The notes beneath the pieces are model-generated. The model made no database searches. It was not told where the DNA came from and saw only the letters and a list, made by a program, of their open reading frames with translations. A DNA stretch of 39,468 bases from Clostridia bacterium (GTDB taxonomy: Bacteria; Bacillota; Clostridia; Christensenellales; Aristaeellaceae): positions 1 to 39,468 of the forward strand of contig CAAGFE010000037.1 in the NCBI GenBank assembly GCA_900769075.1, read 5' to 3'. Position 1 is the first letter of the stretch; every line of letters begins with the position of its first letter. The translations under genes were made by a program, and so were the position numbers. Shown piece by piece: positions 29,135 to 35,980 of this stretch.

Positions 29135-29480
29135 CATGAGGCACAACGCATCCGGCTATTTTGACGAAACGGCGCTGAAGGCGATCACCAGCAAGCCGGT
29201 TCCGGGCGAAATCTACCGGCACAAGGTGAGCGGCGACCATCTTCTCATCCTGGCCACGTCCGGCAAGGTGAGCGCATGCCTCAAGCTGGTGGAGTATCCG
29301 GGCGCGTGGAAAATCCAGGTCAATGGCAAGACGCCGATGTACACAGACCCCGTCAAGATCGGATATTGCTACCGTGAGCTGCTTGACACATACCTTGGCT
29401 GCATCCCGGACAGGGAAATGGACGAAGTGCGCAAGGCTGTCGCCGCTGTGCTGGGTATCACGCGGGGTGACAGGCCATGA
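29121..29480 (+). CDS. 119-aa early protein, unknown function
   Basis: The protein has a basic beta-rich middle (GEIYRHKVSGDHLLILATSG) and a helical acidic end. It overlaps the replisome organizer by 14 bases and the helicase loader by four bases, so all three are probably translated together. No family is recognised; a replication accessory role is inferred only from this context. Confidence 0.65.
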   Translation: MKHDDMRHNASGYFDETALKAITSKPVPGEIYRHKVSGDHLLILATSGKVSACLKLVEYPGAWKIQVNGKTPMYTDPVKIGYCYRELLDTYLGCIPDREMDEVRKAVAAVLGITRGDRP

Positions 29481-30010
29481 CGAAAGCGGAATTCTCAAAA
29501 TGGGTGATGGCGCTCAAAACATACTACCCGCGCGAACAGCTGCTGCCCAATGCCCAGGCGATTGAGCTGTGGTATCAGGAGCTGCACGACATCCCCATGC
29601 AGGTGGCGGAGGCCGCGCTGCGCAAATGGGTCGCCACCAGCAAGTGGTCGCCCACAATCGCGGAAATTCGTGAAATGTGCGTGGATGTGAGGCGAGGCGA
29701 CGCGCCGGACTGGTCGGAAGGCTGGATGCGGGTCAACATGGCCATTCAGCGATACGGGCGATACAGACCCGGCGAGGCCATGGATAGCCTCGACCCCATC
29801 ACCCGCAAGGCCGTCAAATGCCTGGGCTTTCAGAATCTCTGCGACACGGAGGACATCAGCTACTACACGCGGCGCTTCCAGCAGATTTTTGAAACGGAGG
29901 CCAAGCGGGAGCAGATGCGCCTGCAGCTTCCCGTGGAGCTGCAGGACGCGATTGCGACGATCCAGGGCGAATTCAGACTGAAAATCGAAAGCGGGGATCA
30001 TCATGGATAA
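29477..30010 (+). CDS. helicase loader/inhibitor (SPP1 G39P-like)
   Basis: The 177-residue protein starts with the pattern of the G39P loader family: FSKWVMALKTYYP, ELWYQELHDIP and WSPTIAEIREM (residues 5-70). Such proteins hold the replicative helicase and deliver it to the origin-bound initiator. It lies right after the replisome organizer region. The C-terminal half (LDPITRKAVKCLGFQNL, REQMRLQLPVELQ) would contact the helicase. Confidence 0.8.
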   Translation: MTKAEFSKWVMALKTYYPREQLLPNAQAIELWYQELHDIPMQVAEAALRKWVATSKWSPTIAEIREMCVDVRRGDAPDWSEGWMRVNMAIQRYGRYRPGEAMDSLDPITRKAVKCLGFQNLCDTEDISYYTRRFQQIFETEAKREQMRLQLPVELQDAIATIQGEFRLKIESGDHHG

Positions 30011-30251
30011 CCGGATATGGAGAATTTTTGCGCGTGGTATGATGTGGGACGGAAATGCGATAGCCTTTGACATGGAGAGGGTCGCGAAGGACGCCGGTCA
30101 AGCATGGATGGATTTCGCAAGGGAACTCCCTGCCGTCACATCGTGGGAAAACATCATCGTCGTGGAGGTGGATCAAGATGCGGGAGAAACGGAAGAAGGG
30201 CAAGGCTCAGACATACCTGGAGGGAATCCGGAAGCTGGACGTGCAGATTGA
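30003..30251 (+). CDS. 82-aa early protein, uncertain
   Basis: This ORF overlaps the loader by eight bases and the sigma-like regulator by 74 bases. The first 55 residues look like a real small protein (WRIFARGMMWDGNAIAFDM, TSWENIIVVEVDQ); the end is forced by the overlap. GCGGGGA is a moderate ribosome site. It is kept because it fills the only gap in the operon. Confidence 0.5.
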   Translation: MDNRIWRIFARGMMWDGNAIAFDMERVAKDAGQAWMDFARELPAVTSWENIIVVEVDQDAGETEEGQGSDIPGGNPEAGRAD

Positions 30252-30684
30252 ATGCCTGATGCACGAAAAGACGATGCTCACCGACATGGCGCTCAGAATC
30301 ACACCGGCCATGAGCGGAAGCGGAGGTGCTGGAGGCAATCAGGACAAGCTGGGCAGCACCGTGGCCAGAATCGCAGACAAGGAAGAGGAAATCGACAAGG
30401 CCGTGGAAAAGCTGGTCACGCTCAAGCATGAGGCCTATACTCTGATGTCCATGCTGCATGACCCGGCGCACATCAAGGTGCTGCACGGGCGATACATCCA
30501 GTACAGGAGCTTTGAGAGCATCGCGTCGGATATGGGATACACCTATCGCAATATCTGCTACCTGCACGGACGGGCGCTGCAAGCCTTCGGCAAGGTGCTG
30601 GAGGAGCGGACGGGAGAAGGAAAGAAAACGAGGATCGGGTCGCCTACGGCAATCGGGTTGGTGCCGGAGGAGCAAGGGCAATAA
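30178..30684 (+). CDS. DUF1492 sigma-like regulator (probable late activator)
   Basis: The 168-residue protein belongs by pattern to DUF1492: a coiled N-terminal half, a Gly-rich linker and a C-terminal helix-turn-helix like sigma-70 region 4 (VLHGRYIQYRSFESIASDMGYTYRN in two parts, residues about 98-122). Proteins of this kind in the ArpU/RinA position switch on the late operon. GTGGAGGTG precedes ATG 30178. It is the last early gene and lies shortly before the late promoter at 32331, which has a phased array it might bind. Confidence 0.75.
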   Translation: MREKRKKGKAQTYLEGIRKLDVQIECLMHEKTMLTDMALRITPAMSGSGGAGGNQDKLGSTVARIADKEEEIDKAVEKLVTLKHEAYTLMSMLHDPAHIKVLHGRYIQYRSFESIASDMGYTYRNICYLHGRALQAFGKVLEERTGEGKKTRIGSPTAIGLVPEEQGQ

Positions 30685-30714
30685 AAAGGGCGGCGCAGAT
30701 TACTCTGCGTCGCC
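30683..30714 (-). terminator. rho-independent terminator of the reverse RHH operon
   Basis: On the minus strand GGCGACGCAG and CTGCGCCGCC form a 10-bp stem with one G-U pair and a 6-base loop, followed by CTTTTTA. The stem includes the last codons of the RHH gene. It may also slow forward transcripts from the early operon, which converge here, though no good T run follows on that side. Confidence 0.75.
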
Positions 30715-30909
30715 TTCCTGTTTGTCAAGCTCCATCTGCGTCTGGATGGATCGAATGATATACGCCTGCACGGATTCCCCCATGCGTTCCGCATGATCAT
30801 GAATGGCATCCTTCAGACCTGATTCCTTCGACACCCGAATGGTGATTCTGTCCTGCGTGGCAAGATACCGTTCGTTCGCGGCCTTGCGCTGCTGGTAGTG
30901 GTCGCTCAC
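30700..30909 (-). CDS. Arc-like ribbon-helix-helix protein (probable repressor)
   Basis: The 69-residue protein has a ribbon-helix-helix core: the strand DRITIRVS, helix A LKDAIHDHAERMG and helix B SVQAYIIRSIQT. Such proteins bind DNA as dimers. It overlaps the upstream gene of its operon by four bases. Three identical ACATGGCAACATGT sites at the operon promoter are likely targets, giving auto-control and control of the divergent forward genes. Confidence 0.75.
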   Translation of the reverse strand: MSDHYQQRKAANERYLATQDRITIRVSKESGLKDAIHDHAERMGESVQAYIIRSIQTQMELDKQEGDAE

Positions 30910-31184
30910 TGTGCAACGACCTCCAGAATGGTGTGGCGCGTGGTCTGCGTGCTGTCCATCCAGACCAGAGCGGGTTCATCGCCCAAGTTAGTCAGCACAT
31001 CGGACAGTAGGAAATCCTCGCCATCCAGGGTGACGCCGAGATCGTCCATGACATTTCGCCAGGTCTTGCAGGGGAGCTTGACGGTGATCTGATCGTAAAT
31101 GTCGCTTGCGGGGACGTTGACGGTGTAGACGGGCTGCTTTTCGTGGGCGAGAACGCCGTAGGACTTGAAAATCTTGACTTCCAT
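30906..31184 (-). CDS. 92-aa protein of unknown function in RHH operon
   Basis: The protein is beta-rich (VKIFKSYGVLAHEKQPVYTV) and resembles uncharacterised proteins of clostridial phages and plasmids. It is the first gene of a two-gene reverse operon with the RHH protein. AAAGGAG lies before the start. Toxin activity is not suggested by any motif, so a toxin-antitoxin label is not supported. Confidence 0.65.
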   Translation of the reverse strand: MEVKIFKSYGVLAHEKQPVYTVNVPASDIYDQITVKLPCKTWRNVMDDLGVTLDGEDFLLSDVLTNLGDEPALVWMDSTQTTRHTILEVVAQ

Positions 31185-31233
31185 GATGATGATCTCCTTT
31201 TCTTTCTGTTGGTGTTGTCCTTTGACTGTCTAT

Positions 31234-31340
31234 ATTATAGCAAAAAAAGGTAAACATGGCAACATGTAAAAATGAACAAAAATAACATGGCAACATGTGT
31301 TAATTGGTCAATAGAAAAACATGGCAACATGTAGTATAAT
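31234..31340. promoter_or_regulatory. divergent promoters with three identical operators
   Basis: ACATGGCAACATGT occurs at 31254-31267, 31285-31298 and 31319-31332; arms ACATG and CATGT are inverted. The reverse promoter TTGCCA (31262-31257) and TATAAT (31239-31234) are 17 bases apart and the -35 box lies inside the first site. A forward TATAAT (31335-31340) follows the third site by two bases. A repressor bound here would shut both directions. Confidence 0.8.
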
Positions 31341-31392
31341 AAGACCATAGAAAAGGAACAGAAAACCGACCGAACAACAGGAGGAAACGAAA

Positions 31393-31749
31393 ATGAAGTT
31401 CTACTACAACGGCAAGAAGGTACGCACCAGCAAGACCCACATATACACCCACGGCATAATCGATACGACCGGCAAGGTGGTTTCCTGCCATGGTTCGTTA
31501 GGGGCAGCAGTCAAGGAGCGCGACGCTCTCGGTTCCTACCACAGGAGACACATCAAGAACTCAGAGGATGCGATCAATGCTCTGGAGGCTGGAAGGGGCT
31601 ACTACTACTACAAACAGGATAGAATGGCATATAAGGTATCGATCAAGGGAAAAACGGTTGACGAGTACAGGAAGCAGATCAAACATTCTATGGCAATGCT
31701 TGAAGTGTACAGCCGCTACCAGATTGTAGAGCTAGAGGCCAGCGACTGA
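31393..31749 (+). CDS. 118-aa protein of unknown function
   Basis: This is the first forward gene from the triple-operator promoter. The basic protein starts with MKFYYNGKKVRTSKT, a pattern I recall from many small genes of phages and conjugative elements in clostridia. It has GYYYYKQDRMAYKV near residue 70. GGAGG precedes the ATG. Function unknown. Confidence 0.7.
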   Translation: MKFYYNGKKVRTSKTHIYTHGIIDTTGKVVSCHGSLGAAVKERDALGSYHRRHIKNSEDAINALEAGRGYYYYKQDRMAYKVSIKGKTVDEYRKQIKHSMAMLEVYSRYQIVELEASD

Positions 31750-31804
31750 TACGACCGATGACGCCGAGCTGGGCGGCGAATCCCCGGCAGAAAGGACGGA
31801 CAAC

Positions 31805-32005
31805 ATGTATATGAGCAAGTTTTTCAAGACGCTTGACGAGGCCGAGGAATTCCGGAAGAAGAACGGCGGAGCGCTGTACAAGCTCAAGGCGCGTGTCAAG
31901 AAGGGACAAGGACCGAACAGCTACACAATCGAGGCAATGATGCGCGGCATGACCGAAGAGGAGATGCAAGCTCTTCCGTACTGCATCGCATGGAATCAGA
32001 AGTAA
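31805..32005 (+). CDS. 66-aa basic protein, unknown function
   Basis: The small basic protein (FFKTLDEAEEFRKKNGGALYKLK) has an alpha-beta pattern. AAAGGACGG precedes the ATG. It lies between two other small genes in the same direction and probably shares their promoter. No family is recognised. Confidence 0.6.
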   Translation: MYMSKFFKTLDEAEEFRKKNGGALYKLKARVKKGQGPNSYTIEAMMRGMTEEEMQALPYCIAWNQK

Positions 32006-32051
32006 CAGCAACAACCCGCCCCGGAGATTACGAGGGCAGAAAGGGCACATC

Positions 32052-32282
32052 ATGAACATGCAGAGGCGAAAGCGCATTGAAAATGTCGTCAAAAAGCTGG
32101 AGGAGATGCTGGAGGAAATCACGGACATCCATGAGGAAGAGCAGGAAGCATTCGACAATCTTCCGGAAAGCATCCAGGACAGCGAGCGCGGAGAGACAAT
32201 ACAGGAAGCCGCCGATAACCTGGAAAGCGCAGCTTCCAGCATCGAGGAAGCTATCGAATATCTGATCGAAGCCATCGGATGA
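32052..32282 (+). CDS. 76-aa acidic coiled-coil protein
   Basis: The protein is one long acidic coiled coil (VVKKLEEMLEEITDIHEEEQ, ESAASSIEEAIEYLIEA). Similar small proteins are frequent in clostridial phages and transposons without known function. A hairpin terminator starts six bases after the stop. Confidence 0.7.
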   Translation: MNMQRRKRIENVVKKLEEMLEEITDIHEEEQEAFDNLPESIQDSERGETIQEAADNLESAASSIEEAIEYLIEAIG

Positions 32283-32288
32283 TCATAT

Positions 32289-32320
32289 AGCGAGGCGGAA
32301 TCCGTCTCGCTCTTTCGTTT
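32289..32320 (+). terminator. terminator after the three small forward genes
   Basis: AGCGAGGCGG (32289-32298) and CCGTCTCGCT (32302-32311) pair over ten positions with one G-U, around a 3-base loop. CTTTCGTTTT follows. It separates the small gene set from the late promoter. Confidence 0.65.
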
Positions 32321-32330
32321 TCCGGTAAAA

Positions 32331-32403
32331 GTTTTCATACTTTTTCATTAAATTTCATACTTTTTCATATTGTTTCATCTTGACAGCGTGATATAATTAT
32401 AAT
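32331..32403 (+). promoter_or_regulatory. late promoter with five helically phased TTTCAT sites
   Basis: TTTCAT occurs five times with starts at 32333, 32343, 32353, 32363 and 32373, exactly 10 bp apart. TATAAT boxes follow at 32392 and 32398. The -35 region (about 32370) falls in the last repeat and is a poor match (TTGTTT), as in activator-dependent promoters. All five sites face the same side of the helix. The packaging and structural genes start downstream, so this is the likely late promoter, with the DUF1492 protein as candidate activator. Confidence 0.7.
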
Positions 32404-32426
32404 GCGCAGCGAATAGACGAAAAACG

Positions 32427-32464
32427 AACAGCCCGACGGTGGACACACTCACCGACGGGCTGTT
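32427..32464 (+). terminator. 15-bp hairpin in the late leader
   Basis: The arms 32427-32441 and 32450-32464 (AACAGCCCG... and ...CGGGCTGTT) pair over 15 positions with one mismatch around the loop GACACACT. Only TTT follows, so termination would be weak. It could act as an attenuator, an mRNA stabiliser or a site for antitermination in the late transcript. Confidence 0.5.
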
Positions 32465-32622
32465 TGCGTATACAAGACAACCCCGGCGACACGGTGCTGG
32501 TCAACTGCATGGGCAGCGGGAGCACGGGCGTCGCCTGCGCAAACACTGGGCGTCGGTTTATCGGAATCGAAAAGGACGAACAATATTTTGAGATTGCAAA
32601 GCAGCGTATCGAGAGCGCTGCT
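32464..32622 (+). pseudogene. remnant of a DNA methyltransferase C-terminus
   Basis: In frame from 32464 the bases encode NPGDTVLVNCMGSGSTG, then GRRFIGIEKDEQYF and IAKQRI. This is the end of an N6-adenine or N4-cytosine DNA methyltransferase, where DPFMGSGTT is the usual SAM-binding motif; here the DPF is changed to VNC. The catalytic part and start are gone. The frame runs on without a stop into unrelated sequence over TerS. The region 32465-32656 holds no other gene. Confidence 0.75.
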
Positions 32623-32656
32623 TTTTCGTGCAGTAAAACGAAAGGCGGTGAAGATT

Positions 32657-33154
32657 GTGGCAAAGATGACGGCAAAGCAGCAGATGTTTTGCGACGAATA
32701 TCTGATCGACATGAACGCGACCCAGGCCGCAATCCGAGCCGGGTACAGCAAAAAGACGGCAAGGCAGATGGCTACAGAAAACCTTGCAAAACCTGTCATC
32801 AAGGAATACATCGAAAAAAGGATGGCCGAAAAGGAAGAAGCGCTGATTGCCAAGCAGGACGAAGTGCTCAAATACCTGACCAGCGTGATGCGCCGGGAGC
32901 TGACCGAGCACGTCGTGGTCACGCTGACGGAGGAACAATCGACGTATGAGCCGGACATTGAGGGCAAGATGCGAAAACAGACGGTGAAGATTGAGAAGCC
33001 GGAAGTCGTGGAGATACCGGCGCGGCTTCAGGACGCGAACAAGGCGGCCGAGCTGCTAGGCAAAGCCTATGCCCTGTTCTCCGACCGCCTGGAAGCGGAC
33101 ATGGACATGGAACTGAACGTCAAGATTGATTATGGTGATGCGCCATGCAGCTGA
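32657..33154 (+). CDS. terS: terminase small subunit
   Basis: The 165-residue protein has the TerS pattern: MTAKQQMFCDEYLIDMNATQAAIRAGYS in the first 40 residues (here split for length: a helix-turn-helix that binds the packaging site), then a coiled oligomerisation part and a beta C-terminus that meets TerL. GTG 32657 is chosen because AAAGGCGGTG lies six bases upstream; ATG 32666 is an alternative. It overlaps TerL by ten bases. Confidence 0.88.
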   Translation: MAKMTAKQQMFCDEYLIDMNATQAAIRAGYSKKTARQMATENLAKPVIKEYIEKRMAEKEEALIAKQDEVLKYLTSVMRRELTEHVVVTLTEEQSTYEPDIEGKMRKQTVKIEKPEVVEIPARLQDANKAAELLGKAYALFSDRLEADMDMELNVKIDYGDAPCS

Positions 33155-34398
33155 CGATACAGGCAAATCCGTGCTTCCGGGACGTTGACCAGAGCCGCAA
33201 GCGATACATCGTGATGAAGGGCAGCGCCGGAAGCGGAAAGAGCGTGGACACGGCGCAGCACTACATTCTTCGCCTCATGCGTGACAAGGGGCGAAACCTG
33301 GTCTGCATCCGCAAATCCGACATCACCAACCGGGACAGCACGTTCGCAGAGCTGACCGGCGCGATATACCGCATGTTTGGCGACAAGGCCGACCAGTATT
33401 GGAGCGTCAACATGTCCCCGCTCAAGCTCACATGCCGTCACAACGGAAACCAGATCATCTTTCGAGGGATGAACGATGAGCGGCAGCGGGAAAAGCTCAA
33501 GTCCATCACCTTCCAGCGCGGAAAGCTGACGGATGTGTGGTGCGAGGAAGCCACGGAGCTGACCCAGGCAGACCTTGAAATCATTGACGACCGTCTGCGC
33601 GGCGAGCTGCCGAAGGGACAATTCTACCAGATCAGACTGACCTTCAACCCGGTGAACAAAAACCACTGGATCAAGCGGGTCTTTTTTGATATGCCGGACG
33701 ACAACGTGCTGACCCATCACAGCACATACCTCGGAAACCGGTTTATCGATGAGGCATACAAGCAGCGCATGGAGCGCAGGAAGATCGTCGATCCGGATGG
33801 ATACCAGATATACGGCCTTGGCGAATGGGGCGAAATCGGCGGTCTGATCCTGCGCAACTGGGAGGTTCAGGACATCTCCCAGGATTTGAACGACTACGAC
33901 GATGTGGCCATTGGCCAGGACTTCGGCTTTAACCACGCAAACGCCATCCTGCTGCTGGGCATCCGGGATGACAACCTGTACATCCTGGATGAGGTGTACT
34001 GCTTTGAGAAGGAGACGGCAGAAATCATCCCAATGGCCGAACGATTCCCCAAGAACAAGCGCATGTGGTGCGACAGCGCGGAGCCGGACAGAATCAAGAT
34101 GTGGCAGAAGGCCGGATTCAAGGCAAAGGGCGTGGACAAGGGCGGAAGCAAGGGAAGCATCAAGGCGCAGATCGACTGGCTGAAGGGCGTTGTCACCAAG
34201 GACAAGACCATCAAGCGGATGATCTACGTTCACCCGCACTGCGTCAACACCATCAAGGAGCTTCAGCAATGGAAATGGCAGAAGGATGAGCGGACGGGCG
34301 TTTACCTGGACGAACCCGTTCCATTTCAGGATGACGCCATGGCCGCGCTGCGATACGGCGTGGAGGGCTGGCGAAAGGCAAAGGGATGGATGGTCTGA
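33145..34398 (+). CDS. terL: terminase large subunit (PBSX family)
   Basis: The 417-residue packaging motor has Walker A GSAGSGKS (Lys32), a Walker B region at VWCEEATEL (about residue 130) and a C-terminal nuclease domain with IGQDFGFNHANAI (Asp of the RNase H-like fold), VDKGGSKGSIKAQI and FQDDAMAALRYG. It cuts and pumps DNA into the head. The type, PBSX-like, suggests headful or cos packaging cannot be told from sequence alone. It overlaps the next small gene by one base. Confidence 0.95.
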   Translation: MQLTIQANPCFRDVDQSRKRYIVMKGSAGSGKSVDTAQHYILRLMRDKGRNLVCIRKSDITNRDSTFAELTGAIYRMFGDKADQYWSVNMSPLKLTCRHNGNQIIFRGMNDERQREKLKSITFQRGKLTDVWCEEATELTQADLEIIDDRLRGELPKGQFYQIRLTFNPVNKNHWIKRVFFDMPDDNVLTHHSTYLGNRFIDEAYKQRMERRKIVDPDGYQIYGLGEWGEIGGLILRNWEVQDISQDLNDYDDVAIGQDFGFNHANAILLLGIRDDNLYILDEVYCFEKETAEIIPMAERFPKNKRMWCDSAEPDRIKMWQKAGFKAKGVDKGGSKGSIKAQIDWLKGVVTKDKTIKRMIYVHPHCVNTIKELQQWKWQKDERTGVYLDEPVPFQDDAMAALRYGVEGWRKAKGWMV

Positions 34399-34502
34399 TG
34401 AAAGAAGCAATTCAGATTTTTTTGTTTGGCGTAATGTTCGGCTATATGCTTTGCCTGGTCTTGGTCGTTTTAACGGACATGGACAAACATGAAAGGCGGT
34501 GA
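34398..34502 (+). CDS. 34-aa membrane peptide between TerL and portal
   Basis: ATG 34398 overlaps the TerL stop, and the ORF runs to TGA 34502, inside the portal ribosome site. The product is one membrane helix (IFLFGVMFGYMLCLVLVVL) with a short charged tail. Its coupling to both neighbours suggests a real gene. A role in lysis timing or head assembly at the membrane is speculation. Confidence 0.5.
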   Translation: MKEAIQIFLFGVMFGYMLCLVLVVLTDMDKHERR

Positions 34503-34507
34503 ATCCA

Positions 34508-35980
34508 TTGCTGAGTGTAGAGGAAATCAAGACATTCATCGACAAGGACTGTGCCAGCACGAAAAAGCAGCTGGCCAGGACGGGACAGCGATACTACGAA
34601 TCGGAGCACGACATCCGGGACTATCGCATCTTCTTCATCGACGCTGACGGAAACGTGCAGGAAGACAAGACCAAATCCAACATCAAGATCAGCCACCCGT
34701 TCTTCACGGAGCTGGTCGACCAGGAGGCGCAGTATATGCTCTCCGGCAAGGACGGATTCGTCCGGTCGGACGATCCTGAACTGCAGGGATACCTCGATGA
34801 GTACTTCAACGACAACGAGGATTTCATGGCCGAATTGTACGAGGTCATTACCGGCTGCGTGGCCAAGGGCTTTGAATACGCCTACGCCTACAAAAACAAG
34901 GACGAACGCACATGCTTCCAATGCGCGGACAGCCTGGGCGTCGTCGAGGTCAAGGAAAAGGAGACTGACGACGGCCTTGCCTATGTGATCTACTACTACA
35001 GCGATACCACAGGCAAGGACAAGAAGAAGGTGCGGCGCATTCAGGTATGGGACGCGGCGCAGACCACGTTTTACATACAGGAAGGTGACGGCACCATCCA
35101 TCTGGACGAAAACGCGGAAATCAACCCGCGGCCGCACGTCATCTGGAAGGAGGGCGACGAAAGCGCAACATACTTTGACGGCTTCGGCTTCATCCCCTTC
35201 TTCCGCCTGGACAACTGCAAAAAGCAGTACAGCGGCCTGAGACCCATCAAGGGGCTGATTGACGACTATGACCTCATGAGCTGCGGCCTGTCCAACAACA
35301 TCCAGGACGCCAACGAGATGCTGGTGGTGGTCAAGGGCTTTGAGGGGGACAACCTCGACGAGCTGATGCTCAACGTCAAGGCCAAGAAGCACATCGGCGT
35401 GACCGAGGGTGGAGGCATTGAGACGCACACGGTGGATATCCCCTATCAGGCGCGGAAGGAGAAGCTGGAGCTGGACGAAAAGAACATCTACCGCTTCGGC
35501 ATGGGCTTCAACTCCGCGCAGATGGGAGACGGGAATATCACCAACATCGTCATCAAGAGCCGGTACGCGCTGCTCGACCTCAAGTGCAACAAGCTGGAAA
35601 TCCGGCTCAAGCAGTTCATGCGCAAGCTGCTGAAGATCGTGCTTGCTGAAATCAACGACATGCACGGCACGGACTACCAGCAAAAGGACGTCTATTTTGC
35701 CTTTGAGCGCGAGGTGATGACCAACGCCGCAGACAACGCGCAGATCGAATTGACGGACGCGCAGAAGCAGCAGGTGCAGATCAACACGCTCCTTGCCCTG
35801 GCCACGCGCCTTGATAACGAAACGCTGATGATGAACATCTGCGACGTGCTGGACATCGAATACAACGATATAAAGGACAAGCTGCCCCAGACGGATGACG
35901 GAGAAGACCCGTACCAGGTGAAGGCGATGCTTGGCACGCTGCCCACTGAACCGGATGACGGCGGTGACATGAGTGAATAA
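34508..35980 (+). CDS. portal protein (SPP1 gp6-like)
   Basis: The 490-residue portal protein starts with LSVEEIKTFIDKD and has the family segments RTGQRYYESEHDI, FFRLDNCKKQYSGLRPIKGLIDDYD and an AQMGDGNITNIVIKSRY crown region. It forms the 12-fold ring for DNA entry. TTG 34508 is preferred since AAAGGCGGTG (34492-34501) lies six bases upstream; a GTG at 34499 lies inside that site. Confidence 0.9.
   Translation: MLSVEEIKTFIDKDCASTKKQLARTGQRYYESEHDIRDYRIFFIDADGNVQEDKTKSNIKISHPFFTELVDQEAQYMLSGKDGFVRSDDPELQGYLDEYFNDNEDFMAELYEVITGCVAKGFEYAYAYKNKDERTCFQCADSLGVVEVKEKETDDGLAYVIYYYSDTTGKDKKKVRRIQVWDAAQTTFYIQEGDGTIHLDENAEINPRPHVIWKEGDESATYFDGFGFIPFFRLDNCKKQYSGLRPIKGLIDDYDLMSCGLSNNIQDANEMLVVVKGFEGDNLDELMLNVKAKKHIGVTEGGGIETHTVDIPYQARKEKLELDEKNIYRFGMGFNSAQMGDGNITNIVIKSRYALLDLKCNKLEIRLKQFMRKLLKIVLAEINDMHGTDYQQKDVYFAFEREVMTNAADNAQIELTDAQKQQVQINTLLALATRLDNETLMMNICDVLDIEYNDIKDKLPQTDDGEDPYQVKAMLGTLPTEPDDGGDMSE

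Noticed and set aside
30700..31184. Toxin-antitoxin pair
   Set aside because: The RHH protein looks like an antitoxin-type regulator, but the 92-aa partner has no toxin motif and gene order and triple operators fit a regulatory operon equally well.
32623..32949. Continuation of the methyltransferase frame over TerS
   Set aside because: After codon 53 the product turns into a Lys/Gly/Arg-rich shadow of TerS; not a separate protein.
33130..34560. Reverse 476-codon ORF opposite TerL
   Set aside because: It is open only because of the GC-rich codon pattern of TerL; product has no domain and the strand lacks a ribosome site.
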